Of a stretch of DNA of 64,000 bases, positions 19,408 through 30,335 are shown one piece after another. Below the pieces are notes generated by a model. That model searched no databases. It saw only the letters and a program-made list of their open reading frames with translations, and was not told the origin of the DNA. Origin of the DNA: Micractinium sp. NFX-FRZ (taxonomy: Eukaryota > Chlorophyta > Trebouxiophyceae > Chlorellales > Chlorellaceae); NCBI GenBank assembly GCA_029339195.1, contig JAPTJF010000050.1, forward strand, positions 62,001 to 126,000. Direction: 5' to 3'. A program made the translations under genes and the position numbers. Positions within the stretch are counted from its first letter, which is position 1, and each line of letters opens with the position of its first letter.

Positions 19408-22400
19408 ATGACCTCATCCGCCATGAGTTCGTGTGGGCACGCGCCTGCACAGCGGCCTCGCCTCCAGACTGTGCGCCGGGCAGCTCCGCCGCCACTCCGT
19501 GTGCAGTCGGCCGGCGTCCCGTCGGCAGCAGCACTTCGAAGCAAACAGCCAGCACCCACCACTGTGCTGAGATCACCTGGCTTTCCCAGGAGATTCCGGG
19601 TCACAGCAGCAGCGGCAGTGGTAGCAGCTGGAGCAGCGGACGGCGGCAGCAGCAGCTCTGGCAGCTCGTTCCTGGACGACAGCATTCAGGCACGCCCGCC
19701 CCATGCGCCCTCGCCCCATCTGTACAGTGCTGACCTGGCGCCGGTGGCGCCATCAGACCGCACCTTTTCAGCCTGGGATATGGCTGGTGAGAAGAGAAGG
19801 GGTAGGGGTCAAGGAAGGTTGCAACTGCCCGGGAATGCTGCATGGCATCGTTTCATGCTCGTCTGCCAAGGCGGTGCCTGCGAAGCCTTGAGCCTGCTGT
19901 GCCTTCCTGCCTGCCTGCTTGCAGCGCCGTGGATCGGGCTGCTGGCGTCTGTGTCCCCATGCCTGCCCTCTCAATTCCTTTCCACCCTGGCCTCTGCCCG
20001 CAGCGCTGTGGATTGGTCTGGTGGTGTCTGTCTCCAGCTGGTACCTGGCTGGTGGGCTGGTGGAGCTGGGCATGAGCTGGTCCCAGGGCATCTCATGCAT
20101 ACTGCTGGCCAACCTCATCGTGCTGCTGCCCATGGTGCTGATTGGGCACGCGGGCGTCAAGTACGGGGTGAGGCGGGGCGGGGGCAGGGGCTGTGTCATG
20201 TCTAGCTTGGGCCAACCCCTTCGTGCTGCTGCTCTTGGTGCTGGTTGGGCATGCGGGTTTGGTGGAATGTTTGAGGCAGGGGAATGCAAGGGTGGGGTTG
20301 GGGACAGGTGGAGTGAGGGGTGCATTCGGCTGCAAAGGTGGGGTGTATGGCAGCGCTCGCATGGCTCGCCAGGCCTGAGGTCCTCCCCTCTTCTCCCCGC
20401 CGCCCCACAACGTGCCCCCTTCCCCCCCCTGCCCACAGGTGCCGTTCCCAGTCCTGGCGCGCAGTTCTTTTGGCGTGCGCGGCGCGGTGCTGCCCGCCGT
20501 GTTGCGCGGCCTCGTGGCGGCAGGCTGGTTTGGCCTCAACACATGGTGCGCCTGCCCGCATGTGGCGCCTGCCATGCCCTGTGCCTGCTTGCCTTGCCGG
20601 GTGTGCCTGGCTACACAGTGGACTTGGCTGCTGCTGCTGCTGCTGCTGCTGCATCGCCCAGCAACACCAGTGGCCAAGTCGGCTGCCCCACGCGCACCCC
20701 TCCGCACACTGCACCTCCATACCCACTCCTCACCCCGGCAAACATGGCATGCTTGCTCTGGGCAGGCTGGGCGGGGCGGCCATCCACCAGATGCTGCAGA
20801 CGCTGGTGGGCGGCACGCTGGGTGGGGGCGGCGTCATCTCCTGGCTGGGCATCACCGCCTCCCAGGCGGCCTGCTTCCTGGCCTTCTGGGCGATGCAGGC
20901 ACGTGGGGCGGGGTTGGGGGTCGGGTTGCATAGCCTGTGTTGCTTGTGGGCGGGGGCAGGAGGCAGTTGTGCCTGCGAGTGGCGCTGTGGGCACAGGCGC
21001 TGTTCCGAATGAGTGGGCGAGCCGTCTTGTGGAACCCCCGTTGTGTACTGCCCCACACGCTTGGTGCCCGCACTCCCGCCAGGTCAGCCCCCCACCAGCC
21101 CAACCTCGCCTCCACTCTTCACCTGCTCACTGTCCGCCCCCCATGTCCTCCCCCTCCCCAACCCCACTCTGTGCCACGCTGGCGCCAGGTGGGCATCCTG
21201 ATGCGGGGCATGGAGGGCATCCGCCTGCTGGAGAAGTACTCTGCCCCCGTGCTCATCGCCCTCACCGCTGCCCTGCTGGGCTGGGCGGTGCGTGCAGCCG
21301 GCGGGTTTGGGCCCATGCTGGCGGCGCCCAGCCGCCTGGTGGGGCCCCAGCTCTGGCCCGTCTTCATCAGCTGCCTCAGCCCGCAGATCGGGTACTGGGC
21401 AACCCTCACCCTGAACATCCCCGACTTCACAAGGTAAGCGAGCTTGCAAGGCAACTGAGGGTCTGGGGTGTTGTTGTGGGCATGTCTGTGCTGTGCAGGC
21501 TGTTCTGGCTGTTCTGTGGCTGGCCTATGTTGACTCTGAAGGGAAAAGGGGGCCCGCTGTGCTGTGCTGTGATGCGTTGTGCTGTGCTGTGGTAGTTGGC
21601 ACGTGATGCGCAGCGCTGGGCTGTGGCCTGCTATGTTTTGCTCTGGTGCTGTGGCAGACGGGGGTGGGCAGGGAGAAGTCCAATGTGGCAGTCCAATCCG
21701 TGTGCACGCCATGCCGCTCTGCTGCTGCAGGTACGCCAAGAGCCAGCGTGCGCAGGTGGTGGGGCAGGCCATCGGCTTGCCGCTCTTCCAGGCCGCCTTC
21801 TGCTTCTGTGGCTTGGCCGTCACCTCGGGTAAGCAGGGGTTGGGGGAGGGCAGTGCGCAGTGCAACCGCTGCAGCAGCGGTGTGCCATGGACCAGAGTCA
21901 TGGATCCGGGCAGAGCGCGGCGCTGCACATGTGGCATGGCATGCACCGCCGCCTGTGCTGTGGCACCCTCGTGTCGTCCCCCTGCCTTCGTCCCCAAGCA
22001 GCCCTCTCTCTTTGGCCCCCTCCTCCCCTCCCAACCCCACGCGCAGCCACCATTGTGCTGTTTGGCCAGCCCATCTCCGACCCCATTGCGCTCCTGAGCC
22101 GGGTGGAGGGCCCAGCGGCCATCGCGGCTGCCCTGGTGGGCCTCATCCTGGCCACCCTTACCACCAACATTGCCGCCAATGTGGTGGCGCCCGCCAATGC
22201 TGTGGTGGCCCTGGCGCCGGGGCGCTTCTCCTTTGCTGGCGGGGCGCTGGTGACCAGCCTGCTGGGCCTGCTGTGCAAGCCGTGGCTCCTCATCTCCTCC
22301 ACCTCTTCCTTCTTCGCCTGGCTGACGGGCTACTCTGTTGTGCTGGGCCCCATTGCCGGAGTGCTGACCTTCGACTACCACCTGCTCCGTCAGCGCCAGC

Positions 22401-22684
22401 TGGACCTTGACGCACTTTATTCCGACAGCCCCTCGGGCGCCTACTTTTACAAGAGTGGCTGGAACCCGGCGGCACTTGTCGCCCTCTTTGCGGGCGCGCT
22501 CCCCACCCTGCCCGGCCTGCTGCACACGCTGTGCGGCCTCCCCATGCCGCCCGCATGCGTGGTGCTGTACCAGCAGGCCGCCTGGCCCGTGGGCTTCTTT
22601 GTGGCGGGAGTCACGTATTGGCTGCTGATGCGGCGCTTCTACTGGCTGCAAGGGCAGGAGGCCCTGGTGGGCACGGTGGCATGA
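19408..22684 (+). CDS. PLUTO: Plastid NCS1-family nucleobase transporter (PLUTO-type)
   Basis: Nucleobase:cation symporter-1 family. The first exon (19408-19786) codes for about 120 Ala/Ser/Arg-rich residues like a chloroplast transit peptide, ending [12 protein letters not shown]. Transmembrane exons follow: [155 protein letters not shown], and a C-terminal pair of helices. These are signature NCS1 segments. The Arabidopsis plastid member PLUTO moves uracil, adenine and guanine; the same substrates are inferred here. The second exon (20004-20167) is flanked on both sides by decayed copies of its own edges (19921-19956 and 20211-20257). Confidence 0.9.
20627..20654. repeat. CTG trinucleotide run in an NCS1 intron
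   Basis: About eight consecutive CTG units within the intron after GWFGLNTW. Confidence 0.85.
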
Positions 22685-23290
22685 CGCCGCCCGACCTGGA
22701 GGCACCCGCCTGTGGATCTGTGTTTTGCCCTCGGTGTACCTGCCCTGCCAGCAGTCCGATTTCGTTCCCAGTGCTGAAATGCTGCATTGCGACTCTCTGT
22801 ACGTCTGGGTTACGTGGAGTGCTCAAGTAACGGGTGTGCATGCGCACGACCATACCCTGCGGCCTACGCACCTCGCAGCATACTTGCTCCCCTACCTGTT
22901 ACACTTTTTGTGGCTGCAATGCGAACTTTCGAAAGGCAGGAGCGCTTAAGGCTGGCTTTTGAAGGGAGGCAAGGAGAGAGGCATGGTGGTCCCAAGTCAC
23001 GCCAGCTGGGGGGTGCCCCGCTGGCGAAGCGGCGCTGTGCCTGCCTGTGCATGTGGTGCTCCCTGCCAAGCACCCCTGGTATTCAAAGCTTAAGCACGCG
23101 CAATTCGCATAACATCATCCAGTTCGAACAGTTGAGCCCAAATTTTGCGACTTATATAATTGACATGTTGCAAAGTATAAACGCCCTTGCCAGGCAATGA
23201 TGAGCTGAAGAGCCTGCCTGCTTCCACACAAAGTCAACATCAAGGCCAGGGCAGTGAGGCATGGCACGGGGCACCCATCTTACAGCTGGC
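22685..23290. other. Convergent 3' region
   Basis: 606 bp between the stops of the NCS1 transporter and the RING gene. TTACA at 22899-22903 (TGTAA on minus) could end the RING transcript, which would then have a 3' UTR of about 390 nt. AT content rises near 23100-23180. No gene seen. Confidence 0.45.
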
Positions 23291-25225
23291 TCACTGCAGC
23301 CGCCTGCCCCTCCCGCCGCGATTGCCTCGCCGCCTGTTGCCGCGGCCACCGCCGCTGCCGCCGCTGCTGTGCGCAGGCGTGCGTGCCGCGCTGCTGCTGG
23401 TGCCGCCCGAGGGGCCGCCCTCCTGCTCTTCCTCCTCTCCATCCTCCTCCTCAAGTTGCCGCATCATGCCCTGGAAAGCTTCTGAGACGCGGCGAATTCG
23501 CTCCAGCTGCTGCAGCTCGTCTTCACTCGCCGGTCGTGGCGCCGCGTCCGGCACGGGCGTGCGGCACAGCGGGCAGGTGGACTTGCGCTGCAGCCAGGAG
23601 CGGATGCAAGCTGCAGGGGGCAACAGCCGGGATGGAAACGGGGGGGCAGTGTGTCTGTTGAGTGGAATGCTCCTCAGCTTTAGGCATGTCTGGCTTTGAG
23701 GAGGGCACACTGTGGCAGGCAGGATGTGGGAAGGTGGGGTGGACCCGCAGGGCACATGCAGGCGAGCAAGCAGGATTGCAGGGAGGTCGGCATGCACGCA
23801 AGCAGGCCAGCAGGTGGACGGGCAGAGGCAGGCATGCCAGCAGTTGTTCCCATCTCAACACAACCAACACATCCGCACAGCACATGCTCGCCTGGGTGGT
23901 ACACGTGGCTGCACCCCGGCAGAGCTTGCACAGGGCTGGTCAGCGGGGCAGCGCAGATGGAGCAGTCGCCCGCTGCCTCTCCGCTACGCCCACCCCTGCT
24001 GCTCGCGTCGCGACCAGTGCCCAGCGGGCGCTGCCAGCGTGGCAGTGCCTCTAGTACTGCAGGCGGTGCGGGGCGGTCTGGATCTGCAGGCTCAGGGCCG
24101 CGCAGGCCCATCATGTGCGCTGGGGAGCCCTGGGGCGGTGCCATGAGCACATACATGCGTGCCTGCCTGCGCACATCGTCCACCGCGTCTGCCCTGCCAA
24201 AAAGAAGCGCCAGGTTGTCTGGAGTGTCCAGCCCTGCCCGCACCTGCAGTGCTGGGGAGGGCGAGGTGGTGTGTCAGCCCCAACGGCTGTTCACATTCCC
24301 TACGCAGCCTCGGCTTCAGCGCCTGGATGAGCCGGATGCACGGGGTGGGGGGTGGGGGGTGAGGAGGTGTGGCTGGGCTGGGCTTGTTCTGGGGCAACAG
24401 GGGGCGGGGTTTCAGGCAGAGGAAGGTGCAGGTACCAGGGAGATGCGGGCGCTAGTGCGCGTCTGAAAGAAGATGCAGACGCATGCCGGCAATGTAGCTA
24501 GCCAGGCAGCAATGGCCTGTCGCCCTAACTCCCTCAAACAGGCGTCGGTTAACCCACTGCAAACGCTCACAAATAACTTTATTCTTGGTGCTCCCTTCTA
24601 TGCAGTACAGGTGCCACCTGTCCACCCTTACCAGAGGCGCCACGACGGCCATCAGGCCGGGGAAGCGGTGTGGGCCGTGGGGCTCGAGGGGCCAGTTGAA
24701 GCCGTCTAGCGCTGCCAGGAAGCCTGCCCGGTGTGCCAGGTCTTGCACCTCTGGCTGGTGCTTGGCCCGGGCCAGGTGGCGCATGGGAGCCATGAAGTCG
24801 TCCCACCCCTCATCTCCGCTGCCACTGCCTGGGCTGCCGCTCCCGCTGGCGTCGCTCCTGCGCTCGGCAATACTACTGCCGCCATTGCCGCCACTGCCGC
24901 CTCTGCTGCCTCTGCCGCCATGGCTGCTGCTGCCTCTTCCGCCCTGGCCGCTGCTCCCCCTGCCGCCTCTCCCCTCGCCGACGCTGCCGTTCCCGCCGCC
25001 CCCAGTGCCCCCAATCCTTCCACTGTCCCCGCTTCCAGGATTGCCGCTGCGGCTCCCGCTGCTGCCTGTACCACTGCTGTCGCCTGTTCCGGCGCTCCTG
25101 CTGCCACGGCTCCCGCTGCCAAGCCTGGACCTACCACCTCTGCGGCTGCCGCTTTTTCCAACACTGCCACCGCCGCTGCCACTGCTGGAAGGGACGTCGT
25201 TTCGAGTCCCTGATGTGGACGGCAT
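23291..25225 (-). CDS. RING-finger protein with Gly/Ser-rich N-terminus (about 421 aa)
   Basis: Exons 25225-24632, 24243-23892 and 23610-23291 sum to 422 codons including stop. Residues 1-130 are Ser/Gly/Arg low complexity starting MPSTSGTRNDVPSSSGSGGG. A globular block follows (DDFMAPMRHLARAKHQPEV, AALDGFNWPLEPHGPHRFPG, VRAGLDTPDNLALLFGRADA), then a RING: CSICAAPL, GCSHVYH, ACIRSWLQRKSTCPLC, i.e. C2-C, C-H-H-C, C2-C spacing. The tail is acidic, then GGRGNRRRGNRGGRGRR, which is RGG-like. The RING is split by an intron whose only fitting donor is GC (CCCAG|GCGAGC at 23891), restoring HVYHPACIRS. It is probably an E3 ubiquitin ligase with RNA-binding character. The ATG at 25223-25225 is the first that gives a sensible N-terminus; upstream exons cannot be excluded. 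Confidence 0.72.
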
Positions 25226-26021
25226 GGCTTGCCTGCATGAATATGACGTGTGGCATGTGCAAGTATGCATTGACAGGAAGCTGAGGCGAGGCAAGCAATG
25301 TGAAGCACGTGCTGCAGGCTGCCAGCCACTGCCTTGCCACTGCCGCACCGCCACAGTCTTGCGGCACAGTCTGTGGGAGACCGCTGTCGAGGGGTCCAGC
25401 TGCTGGTGCAATCGCATCTCGCACACGTCCAGCTTACTTTAGCTGCCGCCTTTCCCTCCAAGGGGGGCCAGCGGCGCAGGTTCACAGCGCCGCGCAAAAG
25501 AAGAGCTTGCAGAGCACCAATTCTCTGCTTTAATTCATGGACGGAGGCTCACGAACGTCGGTGACCAGCGAGCTTAAGGAGAGACTGTCCGAGAGAGTGG
25601 CAGCCAGCTGGCTGCTGAGCTGGCTCCTTCCGCTCCTTCCGCTGGCTGCTGAGCAGCTCTTTCAACATCCTTCATCTACGGAAACTGCGGACCGTGCGCA
25701 AGCTTGTCTGAATTTGAGGGGTGCGCGGCTGTCTGTGCCTGCAGCTTGCTGGCGGGGGTTGCTGCCGCTGCCGCCGCTGCTGCTGCTGCCAGCAGCTCTG
25801 GCCTGACAGCCCTGCACACGACATGGCTGTGTGAGAGCATTCCTGTAAACCGGTAACCTTACCAGAGTGCACAGGCAGCTACAGTGAGGCAGCGGCAGTC
25901 TAAGGCGTTGCCCTGTGACTGATCGCCTCCCGGCCCTCTTCGTTTGATCTTTGTTATTAGTACAGCACAATACACCTCTTTGAAGCACCTGCACCTGCAC
26001 AGCATAACGTCTGTCCCCGCA
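25226..26021. other. RING gene promoter and CFAP73 3' region
   Basis: 796 bp between two minus-strand genes. A plus-strand frame of 89 codons (25537-25806) starts with ATG but is only Leu/Pro/Ala-rich and is not called. Nothing else seen. Confidence 0.45.
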
Positions 26022-27518
26022 TTAGCCTGCTGCCCCCGCCGCCGCTGCCCCTGCCGTTGCGCCCGCTGTGCCCGCTGTGCCTCCTGCCGCCACCGCCGCC
26101 CTCAGGTCCCCCAAGAAGTTTGCCACCGCCTCCAGCTGCACCGCCGGGTTGGCCTCGTCCGCAGCATGCGCGACGCGGGAGCGCTGCAGCACGCGGCGGT
26201 ACACGTTGCCGGTGGCGCGCACCACCTGGCCCGCCTCCAGCGCGCGCGCCGCCGCCGCCGCTAGGCTGTACTCCTGCGCCGCCTCCAGCGCCGCCTCCTC
26301 TGCCGTCACCCCTTCCAGCTCCTTCTTGAGCGAAGACAGCCGGTTGTTGAGGTCCAGCAGCTGGGCAGCCCGTGCGCGTGCAGCAGCCCCCGCGCGCCGC
26401 CGCACCGCCTCCGCCTCGCTCGCGCACGCCGCCTGCTGCGCCCGCAGGTCGGCATTGGCTGCCAGCAGCGTGGCGTGCCGGGCCAGGATGTCGTCCACCT
26501 CCTGGAATGCGTCCCCAGCCTCCACCACGCCCTGCAGGTAGGACTGGAACCTGCCGATGGGGCAGGGGCGGGGGTAGAAGGGAGGCAGAATGGGGATAGT
26601 GGGGAGGCAGGCACAACAGGTTTGATGGGCAGGTGGAGCTGGAGGCTGGGAGGGGAAGAGGCATGTACGGCATACAACACATGCTGGAAGGGTACCTCAA
26701 CCGAGTGCCTGGGTTTGTGTCATGCCATCTGGGAGCAGAGCCTTCTAGTGTGACCCACGCCCACTGCTGGAATCCCCGCCACCGACCCCAGTCCCACCCA
26801 CGAGCCCCGCACTTCCCTCCAACCCTGCTCACTTGGCGATCTTCTGCAGTGACGCCTGCATCGCCTCACGCTGCGCGCGGCACTCCTCCGCCTCTGCATG
26901 CAGCCGCGCAATCTCAGCCTCCTTCTCCCCCCGCAGCCGCGCCTCCTCCGCCGCCCGCCGGTTGGCCTTGGCCCGCTTGGCGTCGTTCTCCTGCAGGAAC
27001 TTTGTGAAGCGCAGCAGCGACTCCTGCAGCTCCAGGTCGCGACGCTTCAGCGCCTCCTCCCGCTGGCGGAACGTCACCTCCTGCGCGCATGGGAAAGGCA
27101 GGACAGGATGGGCGCTAAGACGGAGCGTGAGGGCGGGGGTGGTGGGCGGTTGCCGTGGGAGCAAGGCAAGGCAGCGGGAGTCGAACGGGAGCACAAGCAT
27201 CTGTTCATTTCAATCAGGCCCTTCAACATGTGTTTGGCTCTTGCCTGGGTGGCATATGCGGTCTTGGCAGCCTCCAGCTGCTCGTCCGCCTCAAACTGCT
27301 GCCGCCGCTTCTCCAGCAGGCGGGTCGCCGGCGTCACCTCCTGCAGCACCAGCTGCGAGGGCGGGATCCTGCGGCGGCGGGCACAGAGAGCAAATGGACT
27401 GCTATCAGCACACGAGGGATGCAGGTGGAGGCCCGGGCGCAGAGAAACGGAGGAGGCAGGGTGCTGCGGCATGGGCGCACTTGGGCAGCGCTCGCGCTGG
27501 CAGCGGCGGGCGCTCCAT
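26022..27518 (-). CDS. CFAP73: CFAP73/CCDC42-family coiled-coil axonemal protein
   Basis: Member of the CCDC42/CFAP73 (DUF4200) family; the Chlamydomonas member FAP73/MIA2 acts with FAP100/MIA1 in the modifier-of-inner-arms complex of motile cilia. Exon 1 (27518-27481, MERPPLPARALPK) joins in phase 2 to IPPSQLVLQEVTPATRLLEK and RRQQFEADEQLEAAKTAYATQ. A GC-AG intron (CAG|GCAAGA near 27255) leads to EVTFRQREEALKRRDLELQE and SLLRFTKFLQENDAKRAKAN, the family hallmark. A further exon has GVVEAGDAFQEVDDILARHA and long coiled coil, then an Ala/Gly-rich tail. The start is the only ATG I find that restores the frame. Presence in an alga with no obvious flagella is notable. Family assignment is firm; CFAP73 versus CCDC42 is less so. 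Confidence 0.82.
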
Positions 27519-28189
27519 AGCGCTGCGATGTCAATTGGAGCTGGTAAATGCAGTCGGCGGGATGCGCCGCTCTATTCAGGGCGCTCCGACACCTCGCTGG
27601 TCAACCAGACTGCGGGAAGACTTTTATCAAGCTGGAGGGGACGGGATGCGTGAGGGTGTTGTAACTGAGGCACAGGGAGAGTTGAAGAGGCGGGGGCATG
27701 GCGGCAGTACATGTGGCGGTGCGCCGCGCGCCGGCTCGGCAGGTCAGCTTTACGAGCGGTGCAACACTCACTGGAAACCTACAAAGTCTGGCCTGGTCCC
27801 TCATGCCCAGCTACTACGATGAAGCTGACCAAGAATTACAGACTTGAGTAACAGGCGAGAAGGCCAGAGGGAAAGGGAGGCTGAAAGCGGCAAGTACAGG
27901 CGCGGCCGGCGCTGCAAAACGCGTCGGCGGCGAAAGAAGCGGGGGAAGACCAGAGCAAGTGCTACACAGGGTGGCGGGCGTTGGGTGGGGTGTATGAGTA
28001 CGCTATCTATTGGGAGGAGGCAGGGCGGCGGGGCACTGCCAGAACTCGTGCGTCGTCATGCGGCTTGCGTTTGTTTCGAGGGGGCCCACGGCCTCACGGT
28101 TCAGTGAAGCCGGTGGCTGGTACACCGCATCATCATGGCCTGGCTGGCTGGGCGGGATTCGTTGGGTGCGAGGCTGGTGACACGCTGCC
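27519..28189. other. CFAP73 promoter and 3' region of the unknown plastid gene
   Basis: 671 bp. TTACA at 27836-27840 (TGTAA on minus) may be the poly(A) signal of the 28190-29971 gene, 350 nt past its stop. No coding signature. Confidence 0.45.
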
Positions 28190-29971
28190 TCACACGCTGA
28201 GCAGCGCATCCATGTCATCCTCCTCCTCCTCTGCAGCCGCAGCCGCCGCAGAGGGCTTCTCAACAGACACCGCCGCCGCCGCATCCTCCTTTGCCGTGCG
28301 ACCATACACATCAATGGAAATGTCCTGCTCGGGGTGTGGGAGGGGAAGGGGGATGGGCAGGCAGGATGGGCAGGCAGGAGGGGCGCAACGGCCCCACACC
28401 CCACCTGGCTGTGTGCGCAGCCGCCAGCTGCCGCCTGTTGCACCGCCTGGCCGCCATCGCCCTGCGCACCCAGCTGCCCATCTGCTGCCCCCTGCTTGGC
28501 CGCAGCATGCAAGCCCCTGCCTGCACCGCCTCCCTACTCGCCCCCTGCCCTGCCCCTCTCTTCTCACCTGCTTGATGTTGTCGTCGTCGTTCACAATGTG
28601 CTCGGCATTCAGCACCCGCTTGTCGGTGGTGCTGTAGTTGAAGCTGCTCTTCATCTGGCCCAGGGGCACAATGTCGCTGCAGGGGCAAGGGGGAGGGGCA
28701 AGTCAGGACAAAGTTTGAAGGAGCAGGGAGGTGCGCACGAACAGTGAAGGGGCCATACATGCAAGCGGGTGACCATTCCCTTGCCGTGCATGAAGACCGC
28801 AGGCAGGCAGATGCCGCGCGGCGGCCCGCCCCGCGCTAAGCCCACCCCCCCGCCCGTCCCCAGGCTCCCCTCCCTGCCCCCTGGCTCCCCCCTCCCCCCG
28901 CCCCCGGCTCACAGCAGGTTGTCCAGCGCGTGTGGGCGCATCCAGGTGCGGGCGCACGAGTCGCAGCGCGTCTCGTACTCCTCGCAGAAGGCGCCGATGG
29001 CAAACTCCTCAGGGAAGGAGGCCTTGTTGCGCTCCAGCGCCTCGCCCAGCCGCAGGCTGAACACGTGCAGGAACGAGGTCTTGGCGCCTGCGGGCAGGGG
29101 AGGGCAGGTTTGTGGACAGGGTGGGGTGGGTGGGTATGGAAAGATGATGCGATGTGATCAGCGGATGGCGGGGGTGGAGGGCAGAGCAGGGTGGGGCCAG
29201 AGCAGCAGGGCCACGAGGAGAGCAGCGGCGGGGCAGAGTGGGGCACAAAGAGGAGCAAATTGCACGTGCTGGGGCTGAGCACGGCTGTTGCCTTGGTGCT
29301 GGCCGGCCATGACGTGCAGGTTGCCTAGTGTACAAAGCAAGCGGGCGAGGCGGTCGAAACATGCGGCTGCTCTGCCCAGCCCATCTTGCACGCTGATCTG
29401 CCCCACCTGCTGATCTGAACGCTCGCCCCGCACCCGCCCACGCACCGACAGACATGCACTCCAGGCTGTTTGCCGTGATGGGCTCAATCACATACTGGTC
29501 CACCAGCTTGCCGTCCTCGTTCTTTGCGTAGCAGTGCGACAGGCCCTGCGGTGGGGGAGGTGCGGGGGCGGGCCGGCGATGCATGAGGAGCCAGAATCTT
29601 GGCGGGCGAGATACCGATGCGGGTTGGCTGGCCTGTGCCGTGGCGGCTGCTGCGCCTCGTCAGCCAGTGATGGCGGGTCACCACGCAGCCCGGCAGCGGC
29701 ATACACACACCACGGTGAGGTAGGCGTCCTTGGGGGTGGTCCACTCTGCGCCGTAAGTGAGCGTGTTGGCGGAGACCGCAAGGCGCCGGCCGCCGCTGCT
29801 GCCGCCGCGCCGCTGCACCTGCCGCTGCGCCGCCAGCTGCCGCGCCTGTTGCCGCTGGCGGCTGGGAGCCCACAGCTGAGCAGTGGGGGCTGCAGGCGCC
29901 CGCCGGCAGCCGCTGGCCTGCGGGCAGAGTGCCGCTGCTGCGGCAGGGCGTGTGGCGGTGGCGGCGTGCAT
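28190..29971 (-). CDS. Conserved-looking plastid-targeted protein of unknown function
   Basis: About five exons on the minus strand (roughly 29971-29718, 29547-29455, 29090-28915, 28678-28567, 28323-28190). The start MHAATATRPAAAAALCPQAS and the Gln/Arg/Ala-rich first 60 residues look like a transit peptide. The mature part reads SANTLTYGAEWTTPKDAYLT, GLSHCYAKNEDGKLVDQYVI, EPITANSLECMS, GAKTSFLHVFSLRLGEALER, FAIGAFCEEYETRCDSCART, DIVPLGQMKSSFNYSTTDKR, HIVNDDDNIKQDISIDVYGR and ends in an acidic Ala-rich tail. A possible metal site is the C-x8-C-x2-C group in FCEEYETRCDSC. The regular exon structure and high information content mark it as real, but I do not recognise the family. It is head-to-head with the uroporphyrinogen decarboxylase gene, which may hint at plastid co-expression. 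Confidence 0.72.
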
Positions 29972-30335
29972 GACGGATTGGGTTTGACTGGCACGAGATG
30001 GTGCAACGGAGTGTCGAAACGGTGCGGGAAGAGCGGTGCTGTGTGCAAGTGCGGAGATTGGCTTGGACACGCTGGCAGGATAGTGTGGTGCGATAGTGTG
30101 AGCTCTTCGCGCTCTCTGGGCTCCTGGAATGATGTACTAGTTGCCCGTGAAGCTTACTAAACTTGTTGGAAGCGCTGCACCCTCCTGAAGCGCTACCCCC
30201 ACTCTCCCCACTTTGTCGCTGCCTGGGTTTCGCATTTCGCGTTACTCTCGGCAATTATTTTAGCTCAGTGCCTCTACAGCAACCAACTCAAACCCACCCA
30301 CCCCCTCTAGGGCACCCCCAACAGCACCTCTGACC
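29972..30335. promoter_or_regulatory. Divergent promoter, unknown plastid gene and HEME
   Basis: 364 bp between divergent ATGs of two plastid-targeted proteins. The central part (30060-30260) is relatively AT-rich and includes GGCAATTATTTTAGC. Shared regulation is inferred from spacing only. Confidence 0.5.

Noticed and set aside
24585..25442. Long plus-strand frame rich in Leu/Pro opposite the RING gene
   Set aside because: It is the antisense shadow of the Gly/Ser-rich coding repeat of the RING gene.
25537..25806. 89-codon plus-strand frame starting with a true ATG
   Set aside because: Only Leu/Pro/Ala-rich sequence with no domain, in a region expected to be UTR and promoter; GC-rich DNA gives many such frames.
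27601..27804. An extra 5' exon of CFAP73
   Set aside because: The ATG exon at 27518-27481 already joins in phase; this frame has no ATG start or conserved residues.
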